Shown here in pieces: positions 26,727 through 33,713 of a DNA stretch of 33,713 nucleotides. The DNA lies in contig JAFOCV010000119.1 in NCBI GenBank assembly GCA_017381015.1, positions 1 to 33,713 on the forward strand, in the 5' to 3' direction. Both the position numbers and the translations under genes were made by a program. A model generated the notes under the pieces. The model saw only the letters and a list, made by a program, of their open reading frames with translations, did no database searches and had not been told where the DNA came from. Positions within the stretch are counted from its first letter, which is position 1; every line of letters begins with the position of its first letter. This stretch comes from Bacteroidaceae bacterium (lineage in GTDB: Bacteria; Bacteroidota; Bacteroidia; Bacteroidales; Bacteroidaceae).

Positions 26727-27899
26727 ATGAAACCAGAGCAAGATATTAATTTTGATTTAGGTCTTCCTATCGATGATCTTCCAAAGACGAACAATTGTAT
26801 CATCAAGGTGATTGGTGTTGGTGGTGGCGGTGGTAATGCAGTTAACCACATGTATCGCGAGGGTATCCACGATGTGTCTTACGTAGTATGTAATACAGAT
26901 AAGAAGGCGCTCGACGATTCAGCTGTGCCTAATCATCTCCAATTGGGTAATGACGGTCTTGGTGCCGGAAACCGCCCCGAGAAGGCTCGTCAGGCAGCCG
27001 AACAGAGTATGGACGCCATCAAGGAGATGCTCAACGATGGTACACGCATGGTGTTTATTACTGCTGGTATGGGTGGTGGTACTGGTACTGGTGCTGCACC
27101 TATTATTGCACGTTGTGCCAAGGAAGCAGGTATTCTTACCGTGGGCATTGTCACCATTCCCTTCCGTTTCGAGGGAATCAAGAAGATAAATCAGGCTCTA
27201 GTGGGCGTGGAAGAGATTTCCAAGCATGTGGATGCTCTGCTGGTTATTAATAATGAGCGCCTTCGCAAGATATATCCCGAACTCACCGTTATCAATGCAT
27301 TTGCCAAGGCCGATGATACACTGACCATAGCAGCAAAGAGTATCGCAGAGATTATCACCATGCACGGTATCATGAACCTCGACTTCGAGGATGTTACCAC
27401 CGTGCTCAAGGATGGTGGTGTGGCAATTATGAGTACTGGTTATGGCGAAGGTGAAAACCGTGTTACCAAGGCACTCAACGAGGCGCTCACCTCTCCTCTT
27501 TTGAATCACAATGATATCTTCAATTCCAAGAAGGTGTTGCTCAATATCAATTTCTGTGCCGATAATGAACAGGATTCTCTTATGATGGAAGAGATGAATG
27601 AGATACACGAGTTTATGGCCAAGTTCCAAAACGAGGTGGAAACCAAGTGGGGTCTTGCCACAGATTCTTCATTAGGTAGCAAGGTTAAGATTACTCTCTT
27701 GGCTACAGGTTTCGGCTTGCAGGGTATCAGCGAAACGGAGTATTATGATGATAGCGAGGATAATCCAGGTCATCGTCATCGCAATATCTTCATTTACTCA
27801 GCAGACAATATTGATGATGAAGATATCATCTCTCGCGTGGATGCCAGCCCCACATGGAAGCGCACCAAAGAGGAGATTAAGGATTGGAAATCAAAATAA
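26727..27899 (+). CDS. ftsZ: Cell division GTPase FtsZ
   Basis: Forms the cytokinetic ring. It has 390 aa with the tubulin signature MGGGTGTGAAP (about 114-124), the IKVIGVGGGGGNAVNHM nucleotide loop, and NLDFEDVTTVLKDGGVAIMSTGYGEG. The globular core ends near KVKITLLATGFG (about 330). Only about 60 residues follow, acidic and then basic (SPTWKRTKEEIKDWKSK), so the usual linker is short. The terminal peptide presumably binds FtsA. It is the last gene of the cluster and converges with recO. Confidence 0.97.
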   Translation: MKPEQDINFDLGLPIDDLPKTNNCIIKVIGVGGGGGNAVNHMYREGIHDVSYVVCNTDKKALDDSAVPNHLQLGNDGLGAGNRPEKARQAAEQSMDAIKEMLNDGTRMVFITAGMGGGTGTGAAPIIARCAKEAGILTVGIVTIPFRFEGIKKINQALVGVEEISKHVDALLVINNERLRKIYPELTVINAFAKADDTLTIAAKSIAEIITMHGIMNLDFEDVTTVLKDGGVAIMSTGYGEGENRVTKALNEALTSPLLNHNDIFNSKKVLLNINFCADNEQDSLMMEEMNEIHEFMAKFQNEVETKWGLATDSSLGSKVKITLLATGFGLQGISETEYYDDSEDNPGHRHRNIFIYSADNIDDEDIISRVDASPTWKRTKEEIKDWKSK

Positions 27900-27923
27900 G
27901 TCCTGTTGTCTTTCCTTCAGGAC
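27900..27923 (-). terminator. Weak hairpin between ftsZ and recO
   Basis: GTCCTG (27900-27905) pairs with CAGGAC (27918-27923) over a 12-nt loop. On the - strand it is followed by TTATTTTGATTT, so it could end recO transcripts. The + strand side lacks a T-run. Only 30 nt separate the two convergent genes. Confidence 0.3.
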
Positions 27924-27929
27924 ATAACC

Positions 27930-28652
27930 TTAAGCAAAGGTCTCTTTGAGAATTTCGAGACTTTTTAGCTCAGCAAAACTTGGCACGTGCAATTGGTAGT
28001 AATGCAGTATTACCTCCAGCATGTGCCAACGTTCTTTTCTGCTCAATTTCAGTCTTTCTGCATTGGCATAATCTATCTTTAATATATAAGGTATATATTT
28101 TGCCTCTTCTGAAGCTATATATTGTCCATGCTGGGGTATCTGTGGCGCGAATGTGCCCTTGATCAGATCGAAGTATCCCGTCTTGCAGTATTCGTCTGTA
28201 TTTGGCCAAAAACCCAGAAAGCGAGTCATCTTAAGCATCATCACCAAGTGAAAATTAGCTATTCCCTTCTCCGTTTCGTCCAACCAGCAAAGCGAGTTTT
28301 CCAAAAAGGAGAAAATAGCAGCATTCTCGCCCTCGTTGCGAAGACAATTGTACAGAAACTCTGCCAGATACATTGACACACAAGCCTTCACGGGATTGTA
28401 AGGTATGTCTTTCCATGGAGCAGCAATGCACACCTCACCTATCTTCTGAAAATCGCTATTCCCCCTAAAATCCACATTCAATTCCAATATGTTAAGTAAT
28501 TGCCATATAGCAATTCCACCCCTTCCTCTCGAACTGCTGGCGATACGCACCATGGAGGTAATCATACCATAATGTTCAGTATATAGCGACACTATCAACC
28601 TGCTGTCGCTATACCTCAGAGTTCTCAGTACTATTGCCTTCGTGGAAATCAT
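27930..28652 (-). CDS. recO: DNA repair protein RecO
   Basis: Helps RecR load RecA on gaps covered by single-strand binding protein. It has 240 aa from ATG 28652 (MISTKAIVLRTLRYSDSRLIVSLYTEHYGMIT), the OB-fold N-terminus typical of RecO. A helical C-terminal domain follows (YLAEFLYNCLRNEGEN, FHLVMMLKMTRFLGFWPN). The frame is open to 28739, but the extra residues are unlike the family. No zinc-finger cysteine cluster is present. The upstream region has only a near-match promoter (TAATTTCG). Confidence 0.93.
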   Translation of the reverse strand: MISTKAIVLRTLRYSDSRLIVSLYTEHYGMITSMVRIASSSRGRGGIAIWQLLNILELNVDFRGNSDFQKIGEVCIAAPWKDIPYNPVKACVSMYLAEFLYNCLRNEGENAAIFSFLENSLCWLDETEKGIANFHLVMMLKMTRFLGFWPNTDEYCKTGYFDLIKGTFAPQIPQHGQYIASEEAKYIPYILKIDYANAERLKLSRKERWHMLEVILHYYQLHVPSFAELKSLEILKETFA

Positions 28653-28755
28653 TCTATTTCTATATGTAAAACGATGCGAAATTAGGAAGATTACTTCTAA
28701 AAGTGCTCCAAAACATAAAAAACACACAGAAAAGTGCATTTTTTTATAAAATTAT

Positions 28756-28786
28756 TTTGCTGGTTTAAAAAAACGCCTTACCTTTG
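28756..28786 (+). promoter_or_regulatory. Consensus promoter for tRNA-Glu and rpsT
   Basis: TTTG (28756-28759), a 19-nt spacer and TACCTTTG (28779-28786) match the Bacteroidetes consensus exactly. Transcription would start near 28792, about 50 nt before the tRNA. No second promoter is seen before rpsT. Confidence 0.8.
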
Positions 28787-28840
28787 CACCGCAAAACGAA
28801 ACAAACACCGTTTAAGCACAGGCTCAAAGGCCGAAGGTAA

Positions 28841-28912
28841 GGTCCCTTCGTCTATCGGTTAGGACGAGAGATTTTCATTCTCTAAAGAGGAGTTCGACTC
28901 TCCTAGGGACTA
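28841..28912 (+). tRNA. tRNA-Glu (anticodon UUC)
   Basis: A full cloverleaf: acceptor GGTCCCT with AGGGACT (first pair G-U), anticodon stem AGAGA/TCTCT (28867-28871, 28879-28883), loop TTTTCAT with anticodon TTC at 28874-28876, T-stem AGGAG/CTCCT with loop TTCGACT, and discriminator A at 28912. The CCA end is not encoded, as is common in Bacteroidetes. rpsT starts 29 nt later. Confidence 0.95.
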
Positions 28913-28941
28913 CAAGTTAAAAAGAATTATATTAATACAAC

Positions 28942-29196
28942 ATGGCAAATCACAAGTCATCTTTAAAGAGAATCCGTCAGGAGGAGAAGAGAAGACTCCA
29001 TAACAGATATTACGCTAAGACCATGCGTAATGCTGTACGCAAGTTGCGCGCTACAACAGACAAGGCAGCAGCTATCGAAATGTATCCCAGCGTTCAGAAG
29101 GCATTGGATAAGTTGGCTAAGATTAACGTAATCCACAAGAACAAGGCTTCTAATTTGAAGAGCAAGTTGGCTCGCCACATCCAGAAGTTGGGTTAA
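28942..29196 (+). CDS. rpsT: 30S ribosomal protein S20
   Basis: An 84-aa primary 16S rRNA-binding protein, very basic and helical, beginning [21 protein letters not shown] and ending [13 protein letters not shown], as in the family. It is 29 nt after tRNA-Glu with no promoter between, so both probably come from one transcript that is cut at the tRNA 3' end. A strong terminator follows 32 nt after the stop. Confidence 0.97.
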   Translation: MANHKSSLKRIRQEEKRRLHNRYYAKTMRNAVRKLRATTDKAAAIEMYPSVQKALDKLAKINVIHKNKASNLKSKLARHIQKLG

Positions 29197-29228
29197 TCAT
29201 CTTGATTCTCTCAAAGACAGAAAAATAT

Positions 29229-29260
29229 AACGACTTCCCTCAAAAAGGGAGGTCGTTTTC
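29229..29260 (+). terminator. Rho-independent terminator of rpsT
   Basis: AACGACTTCCCT (29229-29240) pairs with AGGGAGGTCGTT (29246-29257), 12 bp with one G-T pair, over a 5-nt loop, followed by TTTTC. It marks the end of the tRNA-rpsT unit and of the core-gene part of the window. Confidence 0.88.
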
Positions 29261-29278
29261 TGTATTCCAGGTACATGT

Positions 29279-30013
29279 ATGGGCTCAGTAGAAATTTACT
29301 GGGCACTGACGAGGAAAGACAAGACTCATGCTTGTAATAATCAAACTGCGACAAATGAATCAACGGTACAGAAGTCTGTTTTTCTTTTGGAGGCAATGCC
29401 AGTTTATAATGAGTCAGAGAGTATTGATACCATTAGTGAAGCAGAAACCGCTGAAGAGATAAGCGAGGCTGAGGTTGCAGAAGATGTGTGTGCGGCAGAG
29501 GCAGGAGAACTCGCAAAAGAAAGTCATGCCAGTGTAACCTACCAGCAGGGTATTAATGATTTTTATCAGAGTCAGGCAGAAAACCAAAAGAAAAAGCTGG
29601 ACACTATTCATGAATACCTTTTATACATCATGTCCCCTTTTATTTACGAGGAAGACATGGACGAGTTCTGTACAGATCTTTTGAGATTCGCAATGGACCA
29701 CAACTACCGCCCTGAAGTTGAGTGGAAGAGATACAAGCCTAAGCTGAGCAGCTTCGATGTCCGCCATCTGGTCTGGAGCATTGCAACGAGGTTGGGACTG
29801 GGTAAAGGCAAGGTTTACAGCAACGATGATTGCGCCTGTTATATCGAACGCCGTTTTGCTTCATTGTGCGTAACAGCCAGTGAGGAGTCATTGTCGCATA
29901 GCACACTCAGAAACCTGACTGTCACATCCAACAGCGACCAGATTCACTGCGATTACCCTAGGAAAGACGGACTGTTATTCCATATTCCCTTACAGTTGGG
30001 TAGCTCATGTTGA
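29279..30013 (+). CDS. Hypothetical protein with acidic N-terminal region
   Basis: I do not recognise this 244-aa protein. Residues about 45-85 are strongly acidic with a repeated pattern (ETAEEISEAEVAEDVCAAEAGELAKE). Residues about 90-205 look like a compact helical domain (FYQSQAENQKKKLDTIHEYL, FIYEEDMDEFCTDLLRFAMD, SFDVRHLVWSIATRLGLGKG, CACYIERRFASLCV). There is no signal peptide or membrane segment. The start is uncertain: ATG 29279 has a CAGG 8 nt upstream but lies just after the rpsT terminator, while ATG 29396 follows a GGAGG that is too close. A hairpin, GCTCAGTA/TACTGGGC, sits at 29283-29304. The 3' end overlaps the convergent primase-helicase gene by 9 nt. Confidence 0.55.
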   Translation: MGSVEIYWALTRKDKTHACNNQTATNESTVQKSVFLLEAMPVYNESESIDTISEAETAEEISEAEVAEDVCAAEAGELAKESHASVTYQQGINDFYQSQAENQKKKLDTIHEYLLYIMSPFIYEEDMDEFCTDLLRFAMDHNYRPEVEWKRYKPKLSSFDVRHLVWSIATRLGLGKGKVYSNDDCACYIERRFASLCVTASEESLSHSTLRNLTVTSNSDQIHCDYPRKDGLLFHIPLQLGSSC

Positions 30014-32842
30014 TTTCTGTAATGAGTCTAATAGGTTAGATGCTATCTCTGGATTTTTGAATCGAATAAGATTATCTTCAAGGGAACGATATCCAAGAAT
30101 ATTGACACTGCCGTACCAAATCGTACTTTTGTCAATAATGGCAGCATGAAGAGAAAGATGGTCATTGTAGATGACAGAAATTCCCTGATGTTGTATACGT
30201 ATTGCGTCATCATTCTCTTCTTTAGTGTACAACACTATCTCTATACCATTAGCCATTAAATCAGCAAGACGGTCTGCTATCTGTGAGTGTCGTCCTATTT
30301 TTATTTTCGGGCATGAGACAACAACTGATTGCCTGGCCTTTGATAAGTCGGTGATAAATGGCGATTCAAAGTTCTGGCCGTCGTAAATCACATCAGTAAT
30401 AGGAAATAGGCTATCAAAAGCCTCATTGTTTCGGATTCTATATCCGATGGAAGCATAACCTTTCAAGCGCTTGCGATACATGGACTCACATACAGGAACA
30501 CGGATGTCAATGTAGTCATATATCTGGACATCTTGTTTGCCTTCATACTCCCGATGCAAACGTCCTGCATATTGGGCCACGATGCCTTTCCATGCTACTG
30601 GAGATACAAGAAACAGCGTGTCAAGCCTTGCATAGTCAAAGCCCTCGCCAACATATTTTCCTGTAGCGACTATGACAAACGGCTCTGATGATGGAATAGA
30701 TTGTAGTTGTTCCATCTTTTGTCGTTTCTCCTTGGTGCTTTCAGATCCAATAAGAGTGATGACATTTGGACAATGAGGTTTAAGCAATTCCGCCAATGTT
30801 GCCACATGGGAGGTTCGACTGGTAAGGATGATGGGAGAGCGACCTTCTTTCAGAACTTCAATAACATCCTTGACGATAAATAAGTTTCGATATTCATCCT
30901 TTGCCAGTTGCTCAGCGACCTTTGTATACGAGAGATCGCTACCAACAATGGGCCTGAATGATGTAAAACGAGGTACCAGTAAACGCTCGAATGTCTGGCT
31001 TAACATCTGACTCTTTGCGTCAGCACTGTATCTAATCGGACCACACTGCATGAAGATGATGGGTTGGTGTCCATCTTTACGAATGGGTGTTGCAGTCAAA
31101 CCATATACATAATGAGCATTAGTGGCTTTAAGTATCTGCTCAAAGTTTACAGCTGATACATGGTGGCACTCGTCTGCAATCACCATGCCATATTCCTTGA
31201 CGAAAGGCTTTACATTATTGTCGGATATACACGACTGCATTAAGGCAATATCAATGATGCCATGAAGTTTGTTACCAGTTGATGATAAGGTGCCAATAGG
31301 CGAATGCGGCTTTCTTCGTTTGAGCTTGCCATCTTTCTCCATTGGGACTGTGTCAATCGTCAAAAACTGCTCCAATGCCTTTACCCATTGGTCAAGTAAG
31401 GCTTTTGTGTGAACAAGTATCAGCGTGTTTACTCCACGTCTTGCTATCAATCCTATTGCTGTCACAGTTTTACCAAATGCAGTTGTAGCGGAGAGTACAC
31501 CATTATTATTGGATGCCAAGACATTGACTGCCTCTTGCTGATTGTTTCTTAATACGCCATTGAACTGAACGGAAATCGGTTTGCCATGGTTGCTTTTGTC
31601 ATCAATTCGATAAAGAACACCCTTTTCCCTTAGCAACGTAATCACAGCATCCTCGCATCCACGAGGTAAAGCGAGATATTCATCATCTATGTCTGCACAG
31701 GAAATGATGCGCGGCGTTTGATAGGTTGACAGTCTCAATGCCTGTTTGCTGTAAAAATCTGGATTTCGGAATGAAGCAATTCGCCTAAGATGATTGAGAA
31801 CTTTTGATGAAAGATGGCTCAGAGGTATATAAAGCATGTTTGACATAGTGACGACAACCTCTGATGAAAAATCGCTTATTTCTATTTTTGTTGGCACAGG
31901 AACTTCCCATGGCTTTCTCTCACTGGTCTTTGAAAGCTCACCAAGAGGCTGAATGCTGGAAGCTCTTTTCAAAATATCGTCCAGCAGCTGCTCAGAGAGC
32001 TTGCCAACATTCAACAGATATTCCCATTGATCAGGGTATGGTTCAAAATCCTCATCTACAAACACACTATTGCCGTGTTTTCTGGCATTTCCCTGTAGCG
32101 GCAGAGCAACTAAATTACCAAGTCCTCCTTCCGGCATCGTATCTTGATTTGGAAAGAAACGGTCGTATGATTTGAAACCGATTTTCCCGTTTCTGCTCAT
32201 CGCCTCAGTAAGTATGGCATTGCCAAGTCTTCGAGCCTTGACTGCCAGCACAGAGGTCTCAAAGAAAATCCATACATGGGCGCCATTGCCTGAACGGGAA
32301 CGCTCTACAGAGCAAGGAATACTCCAGCTCTTGCAGACATCAATGAATGCCAGCACATCATTTTGATATCTATGTTCGCAGTTCTTGTCATCAAAATCCG
32401 TACACAAAAGATGACAAGTGTTGTCTTCATTAAGAACATAAAGACCAATTACGTCCCTGCCGTCGGCATCTTTGCCTTCCAGATGTCGATAGATGTCATT
32501 CTCAGTAAGAGGCGAAAACTTACGATTGGGACAATCGGCACATTTAAATGTTCTCTTGTCGCACAGTGGAGCCCATTCATTCTGACATACGGGCTGGTAG
32601 CCTGCTTTCCCACTTGTTTTGCTGTACCATCTACGGGCAAACACGTCTTCACGCCCTTTGAAAAAGCTTCTAAACAAGTCCACCCTCTCTTGAAGAGGCA
32701 AATTTTGCATTGCCGTTGGGGTCTTTTCTGTGGGCGTGACGTCTTCGCCAAGCCTTTTTCTAAGCTCGGCATTCTCGGCTTCCAATTCCTTAATGCGCCC
32801 AAGTAGCCGCTCACGTTCTATATACCACTCCTGATGTTGCAC
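30005..32842 (-). CDS. TOTE-type primase-helicase with C-terminal PLD-like domain
   Basis: A 945-aa multidomain protein. Residues 1-33 are a coiled coil (ERLLGRIKELEAENAELRKRL). Cys86, 94, 101 and 104 form a zinc site. About 110-280 is an archaeo-eukaryotic primase domain with DFD at 149-151 and SGNGAHVW at 184-191. About 430-800 is an SF2 helicase with TAFGKT (454-459), DECH (557-560), GLTATP (581-586) and QYAGRLHR (757-764). About 838-930 is phospholipase-D-like, with IWYGSVN (908-914) but an altered HxK box. This matches the TOTE conflict-system primase-helicases thought to act against invading DNA; that function is inferred. The start codon is GTG at 32842, with an in-frame TAA 6 nt upstream. 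Next to it, 34 nt away on the same strand, is a DUF4143 ATPase gene. Confidence 0.85.
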   Translation of the reverse strand: MQHQEWYIERERLLGRIKELEAENAELRKRLGEDVTPTEKTPTAMQNLPLQERVDLFRSFFKGREDVFARRWYSKTSGKAGYQPVCQNEWAPLCDKRTFKCADCPNRKFSPLTENDIYRHLEGKDADGRDVIGLYVLNEDNTCHLLCTDFDDKNCEHRYQNDVLAFIDVCKSWSIPCSVERSRSGNGAHVWIFFETSVLAVKARRLGNAILTEAMSRNGKIGFKSYDRFFPNQDTMPEGGLGNLVALPLQGNARKHGNSVFVDEDFEPYPDQWEYLLNVGKLSEQLLDDILKRASSIQPLGELSKTSERKPWEVPVPTKIEISDFSSEVVVTMSNMLYIPLSHLSSKVLNHLRRIASFRNPDFYSKQALRLSTYQTPRIISCADIDDEYLALPRGCEDAVITLLREKGVLYRIDDKSNHGKPISVQFNGVLRNNQQEAVNVLASNNNGVLSATTAFGKTVTAIGLIARRGVNTLILVHTKALLDQWVKALEQFLTIDTVPMEKDGKLKRRKPHSPIGTLSSTGNKLHGIIDIALMQSCISDNNVKPFVKEYGMVIADECHHVSAVNFEQILKATNAHYVYGLTATPIRKDGHQPIIFMQCGPIRYSADAKSQMLSQTFERLLVPRFTSFRPIVGSDLSYTKVAEQLAKDEYRNLFIVKDVIEVLKEGRSPIILTSRTSHVATLAELLKPHCPNVITLIGSESTKEKRQKMEQLQSIPSSEPFVIVATGKYVGEGFDYARLDTLFLVSPVAWKGIVAQYAGRLHREYEGKQDVQIYDYIDIRVPVCESMYRKRLKGYASIGYRIRNNEAFDSLFPITDVIYDGQNFESPFITDLSKARQSVVVSCPKIKIGRHSQIADRLADLMANGIEIVLYTKEENDDAIRIQHQGISVIYNDHLSLHAAIIDKSTIWYGSVNILGYRSLEDNLIRFKNPEIASNLLDSLQKST

Positions 32843-32876
32843 GGATTATATCATTGCACAATATGCTTATTATGCC

Positions 32877-33713
32877 TTAAAGGCCTGTAAGATCAAACTT
32901 ATAAACTTTTTCTTCTGCCTGTATTTGTTCGAAAAAGGTTATCATGTAGATGGGATAGTAAATAACCCTCCCCTTTATCTGAATATTCTCTTGACAGAAT
33001 ACATAAGCCATTGGTACAGCATATTCTTCATTCTCCATCACATTGGAAAGTGCATTATGCCGTTCATAGTCCTTACCAGACTTGACCTCTATCGGCAGCA
33101 TGTTACCAGCATACTCTACCACAAAGTCCAACTCTCCTTGCTTCTTGCTGTTGAAATAGTATAGTGAATGTTGCTGTGTTTCAGAGAAACCATGAGCATA
33201 CAGTTCCTGGGCAACAAGGTTTTCAAAAACAGAGCCAAAGTTGATGTTTGGATTCGGACTAAGCAATCTAGCCTGAATGTTCCCTCCATACATGGCAGCA
33301 AGCAGCCCTACGTCGTTGAGGAAAAGTTTGAACAGGTTTCGCTGTTTGTTCAGCAGTAGAGGGACTCGTGGCTCTTCGACATTATATGCAGGGATAGCCA
33401 CACCTGCATCCCTGAGCCATAAAAAACTGTTCTCGTATTTGCTGAACCGTGCCTTTTCGTTCAACTCTTTGAGAATAAAGCGTTTATTTTTTGCATTAAG
33501 CTCGGATGGTATAAGGTCATAGATTTCTTCTATCTGCAACTTGTGGTCATGATCATATTGGGTGATGTCTCTCTTATAGGTGCGAATGATTCCACGCTGT
33601 TCCTCATACACTCTGCGCAAGTTGTTAGTGTCAAGATACTTTTGAACAGCCGCGGGCATTCCTCCAACGATAAGATATAGGCGAATGGCCTCCAACATTC
33701 TCTTGTGAATAAA
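32877..33713 (-). CDS. ATP-binding protein with DUF4143 domain (5' end outside window)
   Basis: The C-terminal 278 residues of a AAA-ATPase/DUF4143 protein. The frame is open to the window edge, so the N-terminal P-loop ATPase part lies outside. An internal ATG at 33696-33698 is not the likely start, because the family sequence continues upstream (KRMLEAIRLYLIVGGMPAAVQKYL). DUF4143 has a nuclease-like fold; here QGELDFVVEY and LPIEVKSGKDYERHNAL form the E-D and ExK positions of the PD-(D/E)XK type. Family members are abundant in Bacteroidetes accessory regions and poorly understood. It reads into the primase-helicase gene (34 nt gap), so the two may form an operon. Confidence 0.85.
   Translation of the reverse strand, partial: FIHKRMLEAIRLYLIVGGMPAAVQKYLDTNNLRRVYEEQRGIIRTYKRDITQYDHDHKLQIEEIYDLIPSELNAKNKRFILKELNEKARFSKYENSFLWLRDAGVAIPAYNVEEPRVPLLLNKQRNLFKLFLNDVGLLAAMYGGNIQARLLSPNPNINFGSVFENLVAQELYAHGFSETQQHSLYYFNSKKQGELDFVVEYAGNMLPIEVKSGKDYERHNALSNVMENEEYAVPMAYVFCQENIQIKGRVIYYPIYMITFFEQIQAEEKVYKFDLTGL

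Noticed and set aside
28841-28912. tRNA-Glu as an attachment site for an integrated element
   Set aside because: No duplicate of the tRNA 3' end was seen elsewhere in the window and no integrase gene is present; kept only as a question about the region beyond the window.
1-33713. CRISPR arrays, insertion sequences and rRNA genes
   Set aside because: No regularly spaced repeats, transposase-like reading frames or rRNA segments were found in reading through the window.

Overview
The window is a piece of a Bacteroidales chromosome, most likely a Prevotella/Segatella-type genome. The evidence is the division-and-wall gene order, Bacteroidetes-type promoters (TTTG, about 19-20 nt, then TAnnTTTG) ahead of several genes, a tRNA without an encoded CCA end, and family-restricted genes (smalltalk peptide, DUF6261, DUF4292, FtsL-like).

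Left part (1-12.6 kb): a 34-aa smalltalk peptide and a DUF6261 gene on the + strand are separated by a pair of inverted dispersed-type repeats and closed by a strong terminator. On the - strand a probable seven-gene run reads from about 8.65 kb down to 1.64 kb: a small secreted protein, a GlsB-like N-acyltransferase, dgt, dut, a TPR protein, a DUF4292 lipoprotein and an EnvC-like LytM protein. It joins dNTP-pool control with envelope functions. Behind its promoter lie direct repeats spaced 21 bp, next to a gene for a seven-helix membrane protein with an AraC-type DNA-binding tail. Then come a GMP synthase whose glutaminase half is shortened and lacks its catalytic residues, and an exported cyclophilin, both on the - strand.

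Centre (12.75-27.9 kb): a complete Bacteroidetes-style dcw cluster on the + strand, tightly packed with several overlaps: mraZ, rsmH, ftsL, ftsI, murE, mraY, murD, ftsW, murG, murC, ftsQ, ftsA, ftsZ. An MraZ-type operator (TGGG repeats every 10 bp) overlaps its promoter. The genes cover meso-DAP peptidoglycan precursor synthesis (MurE, MurD, MurC, MraY, MurG; murF and ddl are not here), septal wall synthesis (FtsW/FtsI) and the Z-ring (FtsZ/FtsA/FtsQ/FtsL). recO converges on ftsZ.

Right part (28.7-33.7 kb): a consensus promoter drives tRNA-Glu(UUC) and rpsT, ending in a strong terminator. Beyond it the content changes from core to accessory: an unrecognised acidic protein, a 945-aa primase-helicase-PLD protein of the TOTE conflict type, and the 3' part of a DUF4143 ATPase that runs off the window. 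This end is the best candidate for a poorly described defence or conflict locus.
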